DNA of 64,000 bases. Origin: JAWWPG01 sp033850885 (GTDB lineage Bacteria > Actinomycetota > Actinomycetes > Propionibacteriales > Nocardioidaceae). Positions 16,911 to 24,760 of this stretch are shown here, piece by piece. A program made the position numbers and the translations under genes. The stretch spans positions 1-64,000 of the forward strand of contig JAWWPG010000039.1 of assembly GCA_033850885.1 (NCBI GenBank). The letters run 5' to 3'. The notes beneath the pieces are model-generated. The model had not been told where the DNA came from. It did no database searches and saw only the letters and a list, made by a program, of their open reading frames with translations. Position 1 is the first letter of the stretch, and each line of letters opens with the position of its first letter.

Positions 16911-18500
16911 TCAGGGCATCCTCTCGTAGGCCGGCAACGTGAGGAACTCCGCGAAGTCGTCGGACAGCGCCATCTCGGTGAACAGCGACCTGGCGTCGTC
17001 CCATCGGCCCTGGTCGAACGCCTCGACGCCGACGGCCTGCTGGATCGAGTCCATCTCCTCGCCGACCAGCCGCTCCACGAGGTCGCGGGTGACGGTCTGC
17101 CCGTCGGAGAGCTCGACGGAGTTGTGCAGCCACTGCCACACCTGGGAACGCGAGATCTCCGCCGTCGCGGCGTCCTCCATCATGTTGTTGATGCCGACCG
17201 CCCCGCGGCCGCGGAGCCAGGACTCGAGGTACTGGATGCCGACGCTGACGTTCCCGCGCAGCCCGTTGAGGGTTACCTCGCCCGGCGTCGAGGCGACGTC
17301 GAGCAGCTCGGCCGCGGTCACGTGCACGTCCTCACGGAGCCTGTCGAGCTGGTTCGGACGGTCTCCCAGCACCTCGTCGAAGACCTCGGTGCAAACGCCG
17401 ACCATGCCGGGGTGTGCCACCCAGGAGCCGTCGAAGCCGTCTCGGGCCTCCCGGGTCTTGTCGTCGCGCACCTTCGCGAAGGCCTGCTCGTTGACCTTCT
17501 CGTCCTTGCTCGGGATGAACGCGGCCATGCCGCCGATCGCATGTGCGCCGCGCTTGTGGCAGGTGCGGACGAGGAGCTCGGTGTAGGCACGCATGAACGG
17601 CACCGTCATCGTCACCGAGTTACGGTCCGGCAGCAGGAACTCACGGCCGCGGCTGCGGAAGCACTTGATGGCGCTGAACATGTAATCCCACCGGCCCGCG
17701 TTCAGGCCGGCGGAGTGCTCACGCAGCTCGTAGAGGATCTCCTCCATCTCGAACGCCGCAGGGTAGGTCTCGATCAGCACCGTGGCCCGGATGGTGCCCT
17801 GCGGGATGCCCAGCCTGTCCTGCGCGTGGACGAAGACGTCGTTCCACAGCCGCGCCTCGAGGTGGCTCTCCATCTTGGGCAGGTAGAAGTAGGGACCGGA
17901 ACCACGGTCCAGCTGCGGCCGCGCACAGTGGAAGAAGTACAGCCCGAAGTCGAACAGGCTGCCCGACATGGGCTCGCCGTCGACGAGCAGGTGCTTCTCC
18001 GGCAGATGCCACCCCCGCGGACGTACGACGATCGTCGCGACCGGGTCCTCGAGCTCGTACCGCTTGCCTTCGGGTGAGCTGAACGCCAGCTTGCCTCCGA
18101 TCGCGTCCCGGAGGTTGAGCTGTCCCTGGACCATGTTCTCCCAGAGCGGGGTGTTGGCGTCCTCGTGGTCGGCCAGCCACACCTTCGCCCCCGAGTTGAG
18201 CGCGTTGATCGTCATCTTCGCGTCCGTCGGGCCGGTGATCTCGGCCCTGCGGTCCACCAGGCCGGCAGCCGGCGCCGCAACTCGCCAGGAGTCGTCCCGC
18301 CGGACGTGCTCGGTCTCCGGCAGGAAGTCGAAGGTGCCTCCGTCGGCGAGCGCCTGGTAGCGCCGGTGCCGGCGCTCGAGCAGCTCGCGACGCCGCTCGT
18401 CGAAGCCGCGGTGCAGGTCAGCGAGAAACTCCAGAGCCTCGGCGGTCAGCACCTCGTCGAAGCGCTCCTGGATCGGTCCCTTCACCTCGACGCCCGCCAT
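16911..18500 (-). CDS. aceB: Malate synthase A
   Basis: A 529-residue malate synthase of the A type (length 520-550), condensing glyoxylate with acetyl-CoA to malate. Family segments include ALNSGAKVWLADHEDANTPL, YFYLPKMESHLEARLWNDVF, ATVLIETYPAAFEMEEILYE, and NNMMEDAATAEISRSQVWQW near the C-terminus, where the catalytic Asp lies. A strong GGGAGGAG ribosome site precedes the ATG. It is the first gene of the operon with glcDEF and lldP, so here it assimilates glyoxylate made from glycolate; no isocitrate lyase is in the window. Three inverted repeats lie upstream. Confidence 0.95.
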   Translation of the reverse strand: MAGVEVKGPIQERFDEVLTAEALEFLADLHRGFDERRRELLERRHRRYQALADGGTFDFLPETEHVRRDDSWRVAAPAAGLVDRRAEITGPTDAKMTINALNSGAKVWLADHEDANTPLWENMVQGQLNLRDAIGGKLAFSSPEGKRYELEDPVATIVVRPRGWHLPEKHLLVDGEPMSGSLFDFGLYFFHCARPQLDRGSGPYFYLPKMESHLEARLWNDVFVHAQDRLGIPQGTIRATVLIETYPAAFEMEEILYELREHSAGLNAGRWDYMFSAIKCFRSRGREFLLPDRNSVTMTVPFMRAYTELLVRTCHKRGAHAIGGMAAFIPSKDEKVNEQAFAKVRDDKTREARDGFDGSWVAHPGMVGVCTEVFDEVLGDRPNQLDRLREDVHVTAAELLDVASTPGEVTLNGLRGNVSVGIQYLESWLRGRGAVGINNMMEDAATAEISRSQVWQWLHNSVELSDGQTVTRDLVERLVGEEMDSIQQAVGVEAFDQGRWDDARSLFTEMALSDDFAEFLTLPAYERMP

Positions 18501-18576
18501 GCCCGTCTCCTCCCTCGTTTGCGACGTCCGCCCGGCGGGCGTGCAAGCCTTGGCCCTCCCGCAACCCTTGCAGCGG

Positions 18577-18608
18577 CGCTCCAGATGCGCAATCGGTCGC
18601 CTGGAGCG
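18577..18608. promoter_or_regulatory. Inverted repeat CGCTCCAG-N16-CTGGAGCG upstream of aceB
   Basis: Perfect 8-base arms with a 16-base spacer, extended by further partly paired G/C bases (GCGG and GGCGC) outside. It lies about 75-110 bases before the malate synthase start on the minus strand. It could be an operator or a leader hairpin. Confidence 0.4.
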
Positions 18609-18620
18609 GCGCCCGGCTCT

Positions 18621-18648
18621 TGTTGCGGAAGCCCCTCAATCCGCAACA
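18621..18648. promoter_or_regulatory. Inverted repeat TGTTGCGGA-N10-TCCGCAACA, probable operator of the glycolate operon
   Basis: Perfect 9-base arms with a 10-base spacer, about 120-150 bases upstream of malate synthase on its 5' side. Symmetry and place fit a dimeric repressor such as an IclR- or GntR-type regulator, families known to control glyoxylate and allantoin genes. No regulator gene is linked in the window, so the binding protein is unknown. Confidence 0.55.
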
Positions 18649-18668
18649 GTCGGACATCAAATGCAAAC

Positions 18669-18696
18669 CTAGATAACATGTGCATGTAGTATCTAG
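18669..18696. promoter_or_regulatory. 28-bp palindrome between aceB and the Tad locus
   Basis: CTAGATA and TATCTAG form perfect 7-base outer arms. The inner 14 bases contain ACATG and CATGT, also inversely repeated. It lies in the AT-richer part of the spacer, 96 bases before the TadE start and 169 bases before the aceB start, so it could serve either divergent operon. Confidence 0.5.
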
Positions 18697-18791
18697 TTGG
18701 CAAGCCGCATAAAGCATGACGTTTCGTACGTACGACCCGAAGAAGCCCCAAACCGGGGTCGAACGGGGGGGCCCTGGAATTGAGGCATGGC

Positions 18792-19298
18792 ATGGCGCGA
18801 CGTGGTCGACGCATGTCCAAACGAGACGAGCAGGGCGTGGTAGCCGTGGAGTTCGCGCTCCTAGTCCCGCTCCTGTTCGCGCTTCTGTTCGGAATAGTCA
18901 CAGCCGGCCTCGGCTACAACAACACCTTAGGACTCGCGGACGGCGTTCACGAAGGGTCGCGGTTCGGCGCGACAACGCCCAATACGCCATCGTGGGGCGC
19001 GACGGTCAAGGCGCAGGCGATGGCTCTCAGTTACCTGAGCACGACCGATCTGCCGGCGAAGAATGTTTGCGCGGAGCTGATCATGGCACCCGCAACACTG
19101 TTGCAGACCAGCACCTGCAGCACGGCTACCCTCGATGCGGGAGCGGAACCTTCGACGCCCGCGAACGTGATCGCCGGCACCTGCTTAGTGAAGGTCTGGG
19201 GCAGGATCGACGTCCCACTTACATTTGTCTTCTTTACGACCCCACCCATCTCAGTGCAACGGAAGTCGGTTTCGATCTACGAACGGACATGCCCATGA
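18792..19298 (+). CDS. tadE: TadE-like pseudopilin/pilus assembly protein
   Basis: A 168-residue small membrane protein opening the Tad locus. The type IV pilin-like segment is clear: DEQG followed by VVAVEFALLVPLLFALLFG, with cleavage expected after Gly and Glu at mature position 5. The rest is periplasmic or extracytoplasmic and contains four cysteines. Three starts are possible; this ATG has GAGG six bases upstream, while the later in-frame ATG and the TTG lack one. The stop overlaps the second possible ATG of the TadG-like gene. Confidence 0.85.
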   Translation: MARRGRRMSKRDEQGVVAVEFALLVPLLFALLFGIVTAGLGYNNTLGLADGVHEGSRFGATTPNTPSWGATVKAQAMALSYLSTTDLPAKNVCAELIMAPATLLQTSTCSTATLDAGAEPSTPANVIAGTCLVKVWGRIDVPLTFVFFTTPPISVQRKSVSIYERTCP

Positions 19299-21340
19299 GG
19301 TGGCACTCGCGCTACAAGCGCCGACACGATGAGCAGGGCGCGGTAGCTGTCATCGTAGCCTTCAGCATGACGGCGCTGCTCGTCATCGCGGCCTTGGTGG
19401 TCGACGTGGGGCAGGCCCGCACCGATAGGCTGTCCAATCGGACCTACACCGATGCAGCAGCCGCATCGGGCATTCGCAGCCTCGATAGCGGTGACGGCAT
19501 CTCTAAGCCCTACCACGCCGCTTGCACTGCCCTGGCATATCTCAAGGCGAGTGATGCTCAAAACCTCACTTCCCTCGTCTCGGTCTGGCGGACAGGTGCC
19601 GGCGCGGCAGTAGTAGACCCCTGCGGCGGCACTGCGCTGCTTGACTCCGCTTGCGTGCCCAACACTGCCTCATCCTGGGCGTGGTACCACGGCACGGCGA
19701 CGACGGCCAGCGGCAAACTCCTCACTATCGACATCAAGGGCGGCTACCAGCCTCAAGCCGTGGTGTCCACCGCCCTCGGCGGCTACGCGCCCCAGACCGA
19801 CGATGCGGCCTTCCACTACACAGGTCCAACCGACAACGGAGTCGGCGCCTCGGGAGGCTGTGACCAGCTGGCCGTAATCATGCAAGAGCAGACACAACCC
19901 GGGCTCGGACAGGTGGCGAGCAGCAATCCCTTGATTACCAAGGTCCGCACCGTGGCGCGCATGACAGCATCCAGCTTGGGCGATGCTTCCGCCGCTTTGC
20001 TCATCCTCGAGCGGACGGACTGTCCGGCCATCCAGGTCAACAGCACCAACACACACATTGAGGTGCTGGGCTTCGGATCCAAGCCGGGAGTTATCCACTC
20101 GGATAGCTCGGGCACCGGTGCGACCTGCTCGCCCATAAACCCCGTCATCCTCGGCAAGTTCGCCAGCGCCCCAGGTGTCAGTGCCCACCAGTCGGAGTCG
20201 GGTACACCACGGCTACCCGGCATGATCACGACCGTAGCTGGGGGCACGGCGCCCGCGAATGCGACCGACGGGGCCACCAAGGTTTGTGCAGAAACCGCTC
20301 TCCCGGCGCAGCCACCCCAGACCTTCCCACCGACCGCACCGACGTCATGCGGACCCGCGCTGGGTCGTGGGCTGGTTGGTCGAGGAGTCGTGGACCGCCG
20401 ATATGACACATCTACAACTACCGGTGTACAGCTCGCGATGTCCACGGCGGCCACCGAGTACAACAAGGTGCCTACTGGCGCAGCTCCTGGAACTCTCGCT
20501 TCATACACCGTGCTTGGCGGCAGCCAAAAGGCTTGCCAGAATGTTGCAAACTCTAACTATACCCAGGGTGGTGCAATCTTTGTGAACTGCCCAAACGGCG
20601 TGAACTACAACGACTTTACGTTTACGAACGCCACCGCTGTCGTCTTTAATGGAAATGTCAGCGTCGGATCAGGCAACACGCTATCAATGCCGAATGTTAC
20701 CCGTCTTTATATCAAAGGCGGCACCGGTCCACAGGGAGGTTTTCAGGCGTCGGGCACTTTTAACTATAACCTCGGCCTGTCGGCCACGTGCGCCTTGCGG
20801 GGGACGACGGCACGGGCGCAGATTGTCGTGGGATCCGGTTCCTTCTCCGCCGGCGCCCAGTCGAGCCTGCATCTATGCCAGACGACCGTGCTAATGGCCA
20901 ACGACCAGTCGCCCACGTGCCCGCTGCCTCCAACACCGGTGGTGGGCCCCGGCCCTCCCCCAGCCGACAACTCGTGTATAGGAAATGTCAACCTGAATGC
21001 GGGTGGGACCATGGACTGGTCCGCGCCAGACTCCGTGTTCAACGGTCCAGCGTCGCAGACCGACTGGAACAACCTTGAGGATCTGGCGCTGTGGACCGAG
21101 ACATCTCAAGAGAGCTCGATCGGCGGCGGCGGAAGCATGACGCTCACCGGCGTGTTCTTCTTGCCCAACGCAAACCCGTTCACGATTTCCGGGCATGGCA
21201 ATCAGCTCATTCCTGCGAATGCCCAGTTCGTCGCGAGGAAGCTCCAGGCCAAAGGGCAAGGCACGTTGTATATGCGACCGGACCCAAATGACTCGTTCAC
21301 ACTCCCGCTTGTCTCGGACTCCTTCAACCTGGTCCGTTGA
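19289..21340 (+). CDS. TadG-like protein (putative Flp pilus assembly), large
   Basis: A 683-residue protein. Its N-terminus DEQGAVAVIVAFSMTALLVI (about 14-33) is the Tad/TadG-type membrane anchor, and VVDVGQARTDRLSNRTYTDA is the usual following helix. The remaining 600 residues are extracytoplasmic, Gly/Ser/Thr/Ala-rich, with many cysteines and right-handed-helix-like stretches (TRLYIKGGTGPQGG). This is longer than most TadG proteins. Two ATGs lie 6 bases apart at the start; the second overlaps the tadE stop. Codon use around 20.5-20.8 kb is noticeably less GC-rich than the surroundings. No VWA MIDAS motif was found in it. Likely a minor pilus component or surface tip protein. Confidence 0.78.
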   Translation: MPMRWHSRYKRRHDEQGAVAVIVAFSMTALLVIAALVVDVGQARTDRLSNRTYTDAAAASGIRSLDSGDGISKPYHAACTALAYLKASDAQNLTSLVSVWRTGAGAAVVDPCGGTALLDSACVPNTASSWAWYHGTATTASGKLLTIDIKGGYQPQAVVSTALGGYAPQTDDAAFHYTGPTDNGVGASGGCDQLAVIMQEQTQPGLGQVASSNPLITKVRTVARMTASSLGDASAALLILERTDCPAIQVNSTNTHIEVLGFGSKPGVIHSDSSGTGATCSPINPVILGKFASAPGVSAHQSESGTPRLPGMITTVAGGTAPANATDGATKVCAETALPAQPPQTFPPTAPTSCGPALGRGLVGRGVVDRRYDTSTTTGVQLAMSTAATEYNKVPTGAAPGTLASYTVLGGSQKACQNVANSNYTQGGAIFVNCPNGVNYNDFTFTNATAVVFNGNVSVGSGNTLSMPNVTRLYIKGGTGPQGGFQASGTFNYNLGLSATCALRGTTARAQIVVGSGSFSAGAQSSLHLCQTTVLMANDQSPTCPLPPTPVVGPGPPPADNSCIGNVNLNAGGTMDWSAPDSVFNGPASQTDWNNLEDLALWTETSQESSIGGGGSMTLTGVFFLPNANPFTISGHGNQLIPANAQFVARKLQAKGQGTLYMRPDPNDSFTLPLVSDSFNLVR

Positions 21341-21412
21341 TATGACATCGACGAGCCGCACCACACCCATGGCAGTACCGGTACCACGTAGCAGAGAGTC
21401 AAGGAATCCCAA

Positions 21413-22153
21413 ATGAAACGCAAGATCGTGCTACTCGCAGTCGCGGTGGTGATCGCAGCCCTCGGAGCCACCATGTTGGCGCTGTATGTCAATGGCGCGT
21501 CGACCAAAGCGTCCGCAAAGGAGAGCCTTGTCAAGGTGCTCACGGCAACAGGCGTGATCAATATCGGGGAGACCGCGACGCAGGCTCAGTCCGAAGGCAA
21601 GCTCGCACTCACCGAAGTGCCCAAGTCCAGCGTGCTCAGCGGAGCCGTGAGCTCCATCGACACGATGGGCGACGAGGTGGCGTTGGCCCCGATCTATCCG
21701 GGTGAGCAGATCCTGGGTGTGAAGTTCGGCACCAGTGCCGCCGCGTCTGCTGAGACCCTCCCCGTCCCCAAAGGCAAGGTTGCCGTAAGCGTGCAGCTCA
21801 GCGACCCCGGACGTGTAGCTGGCTTCGTGACACCCGGAGCACAGGTAGCCATCTTCGTATCGTTCCAGAACACGGGCGACCCAAGCCTGCCGGCGAGCTT
21901 CACCCGCATCCTGGTGAACAAGGTTCAGGTGATCGGGGTGGGGCCGACCACGATCCTCAGTCCTCCGAGCGACACCACCGCGTCGGCCGCCGGCGTGGTC
22001 CCACAGACGATTCTCACTGTGGCTCTATCTCAGCGCGACTCCGACCGTGTCATCTACGCCTCCACCAACGATGCACTTGCGTTCGGCCTGCTAGGGCGTG
22101 GGACGCAGATCACGCCCGATTCGGGCGTCACACAGCAAGACCTACTCAAGTGA
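21413..22153 (+). CDS. cpaB: CpaB/RcpC-like Flp pilus assembly protein
   Basis: A 246-residue protein with one N-terminal membrane helix (residues about 5-25, IVLLAVAVVIAALGATMLAL). A SAF-like beta-clip domain covers about 45-110 and contains ALAPIYPGEQILG. The C-terminal RcpC/CpaB domain begins at GKVAVSVQLSDPGRVAGFV. CpaB proteins sit in the periplasm/wall zone of Tad systems. AAGGAATCCCAAATG supplies a ribosome site. The start of tadZ follows 8 bases after this stop. Confidence 0.85.
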   Translation: MKRKIVLLAVAVVIAALGATMLALYVNGASTKASAKESLVKVLTATGVINIGETATQAQSEGKLALTEVPKSSVLSGAVSSIDTMGDEVALAPIYPGEQILGVKFGTSAAASAETLPVPKGKVAVSVQLSDPGRVAGFVTPGAQVAIFVSFQNTGDPSLPASFTRILVNKVQVIGVGPTTILSPPSDTTASAAGVVPQTILTVALSQRDSDRVIYASTNDALAFGLLGRGTQITPDSGVTQQDLLK

Positions 22154-22160
22154 GCACCAT

Positions 22161-23366
22161 ATGACGACCATCGTCGAAAGCCAGTCCACCAGCGCCGACC
22201 TGTTCGTCGGTGCGATCGGCCCCGACGCCGAAGTCGTCCCGAACGTCGATGCGTTGCGTCACCACCTGGAAGGGCGTCCGGACGAGTTCGCCGTCGTGCT
22301 CGGTCCCAGCGTCAACCTCAAGGCGGCCGTCGCGCTGGCTGACACACTCCGCGTCACCCGGCCAGCGCTCAGCGTCATCCTGCTCCGCCCGCGAGTGGAC
22401 ACCAGCGTGCTCGCCGAAGCTCTACGTTCGGGGATGCGAGAGGTCGTCGAGGAGCGGGACCTCACCGGACTGTCGCTGGCCGTACGACGGGGCCACAACC
22501 TGTACCGAATGCTAACGGCGAACAGCTCGGGGAACGATCAGAACGCACGGGGGCACATCGTCACCGTGTTCTCCGCCAAGGGTGGGGTGGGCAAGACCAC
22601 GGTGTCCACGAACTTGGCCGTCGCCCTGTCCGGGATGGGTCAGCGGGTCTGCCTGGTTGACCTCGACCTGGCTTTCGGCGACGTGGCAATCACCCTTCAG
22701 CTCTTTCCGACCCACTCCATTACGGAGGCTATCGCGGTCGTCGGCGACGTCGGTCCCGACGAGCTGCGACCGATGCTGACGAAGTACTCTGACACCCTGT
22801 TCACGCTGCTCGCACCGAGCGCCCCCGACCCCGACGAGTCTCTCGTGAAGCTCATGGTGGGTCAGATCCTCGCCACACTGAAGCAGAGCTTCGACTACGT
22901 GGTGGTCGACACTCCCCCGGCATTCGACGACCATGTGCTCCAGGCCTTCGACGAGAGTGACCTGCTGTTTCTGGTGCTCACCCCCGACGTCCCGGCTCTG
23001 AAAAACCTCAAGATCTCGATCGAGATGCTCGAGCTGCTGAACTACCCCCACGACAAGTACCGAGTCATCCTGAACCGGGCCGCTGCAAAGGTCGGCCTCT
23101 CCGCAGCCGACGTCGAGAAGACATTGAAGTCGGCCATCTTCGCTTCTATCCCGTCCGCACCTGAGGTGCCGGCCTCCATCAACCGCGGGGAACCGATCGT
23201 CACCTCGATGCCGCGCCACCCGGTGAGCCAGGCTTTCCTCGCCATTGCCCGCGACTGCGTCAAGACGATGTCCGACGCCCCGGTCGAGAGCGCCACTCCG
23301 GATGGTGCTGTCGGTGCTGTCGGTGCTGACAAGCGTCACTTGTTCCATCGGAAGGTCAGGACCTGA
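22161..23366 (+). CDS. tadZ: TadZ/CpaE-like ParA-family ATPase
   Basis: A 401-residue localisation ATPase of the Tad system. Residues 1-115 form a receiver-like domain without a clear phospho-acceptor (AIGPDAEVVPNVDAL). A deviant Walker A of the MinD/ParA type follows at about 135-150 (FSAKGGVGKTTVSTNLA), then VCLVDLDLAFGDVAI and YVVVDTPPAFDD. It places and activates the pilus motor at the membrane. The frame can be extended upstream into cpaB, but the ATG after the cpaB stop gives the family start. It overlaps cpaF by TGATG. Confidence 0.87.
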   Translation: MTTIVESQSTSADLFVGAIGPDAEVVPNVDALRHHLEGRPDEFAVVLGPSVNLKAAVALADTLRVTRPALSVILLRPRVDTSVLAEALRSGMREVVEERDLTGLSLAVRRGHNLYRMLTANSSGNDQNARGHIVTVFSAKGGVGKTTVSTNLAVALSGMGQRVCLVDLDLAFGDVAITLQLFPTHSITEAIAVVGDVGPDELRPMLTKYSDTLFTLLAPSAPDPDESLVKLMVGQILATLKQSFDYVVVDTPPAFDDHVLQAFDESDLLFLVLTPDVPALKNLKISIEMLELLNYPHDKYRVILNRAAAKVGLSAADVEKTLKSAIFASIPSAPEVPASINRGEPIVTSMPRHPVSQAFLAIARDCVKTMSDAPVESATPDGAVGAVGADKRHLFHRKVRT

Positions 23367-24760
23367 TGAGCCTCACTGAGCGTCTTGCTTCCGCCGAGCG
23401 CGACCGGGGAGAGGTGAACCCAGCCTCGCTGCAGAAGGACGGCGCTGAGGGACCGCAGAATCCTCGCGGGGCATCGTCCCTGTTCGATCCGCTTGCCGAT
23501 CTGAAGCAGACGGTGCACCAGGCACTGCTGGCCAACCTCGGCCCCAAGCTGTACGACTCCAACCTCCCAGCGACCGAGCTCGAGCAGATGGTTCGCGTTG
23601 CGCTGCAGCAGGAGGTTGCACTGACACAGACCCCCCTGTCAAATATCGACCGGACCCGGATCACTCAGGAGATTGCCGACGACATCCTCGGCTATGGGCC
23701 GATTGAGCCATTCCTGCGCGATCCCGACCTCACCGAGATCATGGTCAACGGTCCGCACAACATCTGGATCGAGAGGTCGGGCAGGTTGAGTCGCGTCGAC
23801 GGCCAGTTCACCGACGAGGCACACCTTCGCCGCACCATCGACAAGATCGTCGCGCGTGTCGGCCGCCGGGTGGACGAGGCGAGCCCGATGGTTGATGCCC
23901 GGCTGCCCGACGGCAGTCGCGTCAACGCGATCATCCCGCCACTGGCGCTCGACGGATCCCTGCTCACAATCCGGAAGTTCGCCGCTGACCCATTCGACAG
24001 CGAGGACCTGATCACCTTCGGCACGCTGACCCGGCGCACGACCGACTTCCTAGCGGCATGCGTGAGAGGACGACTGAACATCCTGGTGTCGGGCGGAACC
24101 GGCTCGGGAAAGACCACGACGCTCAACGTGCTGTCGTCTTTCATCCCCGCCGACGAGCGAATCATCACGATCGAGGACGCGGCCGAGCTGCAGATGCACC
24201 AGGACCATGTACTGCGCCTGGAGTCCCGCCCGTCCAATATCGAGGGCAGAGGCGAGGTGGCGATCCGCGACCTCGTGCGCAACTCGTTGCGCATGCGGCC
24301 GGACCGGATCATTGTCGGTGAGATCCGCGACGCCGCAGCGCTCGACATGCTGCAGGCGATGAACACCGGGCACGACGGCTCGATCAGCACCCTGCACGCC
24401 AACACCCCGAGGGACGCGTTGTCTCGCCTGGAGACAATGGTGCTGATGGCCGGCATGGACCTTCCGGTCCGTGCGATCCGCGAGCAAGTGGCCAGTGCGG
24501 TGGACCTCATCGTGCAGCAGGCCCGCCTGCGAGACGGCAGCCGTCGCATCACTCACATCACTGAGATCGAAGGGATGGAAGGTGAAGTCATCACCATGCA
24601 GGACGTCTTCGCCTTTGATCATTCGGCAGGGTTCGATGAGGCCGGACATTCGCTTGGGTCGCTCAGATCCACGGGCCTGAGGCCGAAATTCCTGGAGACG
24701 CTTGCGCAGCGCAACGTCAAGTTCGATCCGAGGCTCTTCGCCTTGGACGGCAGGGTCTGA
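23366..24760 (+). CDS. cpaF: CpaF/TadA secretion ATPase of the Tad pilus
   Basis: A 464-residue type II/IV secretion ATPase that powers Flp pilin assembly. Landmarks are LGYGPIEPFLRDPDLTEIMV, ARLPDGSRVNAIIPPLALDG, Walker A VSGGTGSGKTTTLN (about 239-252), IEDAAELQ, the Asp box, and TGHDGSISTLHANTPRDAL (His box). Length is normal. Start and stop overlap both neighbours by TGATG, so expression is coupled to tadZ and tadB. Confidence 0.93.
   Translation: MSLTERLASAERDRGEVNPASLQKDGAEGPQNPRGASSLFDPLADLKQTVHQALLANLGPKLYDSNLPATELEQMVRVALQQEVALTQTPLSNIDRTRITQEIADDILGYGPIEPFLRDPDLTEIMVNGPHNIWIERSGRLSRVDGQFTDEAHLRRTIDKIVARVGRRVDEASPMVDARLPDGSRVNAIIPPLALDGSLLTIRKFAADPFDSEDLITFGTLTRRTTDFLAACVRGRLNILVSGGTGSGKTTTLNVLSSFIPADERIITIEDAAELQMHQDHVLRLESRPSNIEGRGEVAIRDLVRNSLRMRPDRIIVGEIRDAAALDMLQAMNTGHDGSISTLHANTPRDALSRLETMVLMAGMDLPVRAIREQVASAVDLIVQQARLRDGSRRITHITEIEGMEGEVITMQDVFAFDHSAGFDEAGHSLGSLRSTGLRPKFLETLAQRNVKFDPRLFALDGRV

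Noticed and set aside
14974..17139. A 721-codon open frame on the minus strand across glcD and glcE
   Set aside because: Arg/Gly-rich translation typical of a shadow frame in high-GC DNA; the true glcD and glcE frames show full family motifs.
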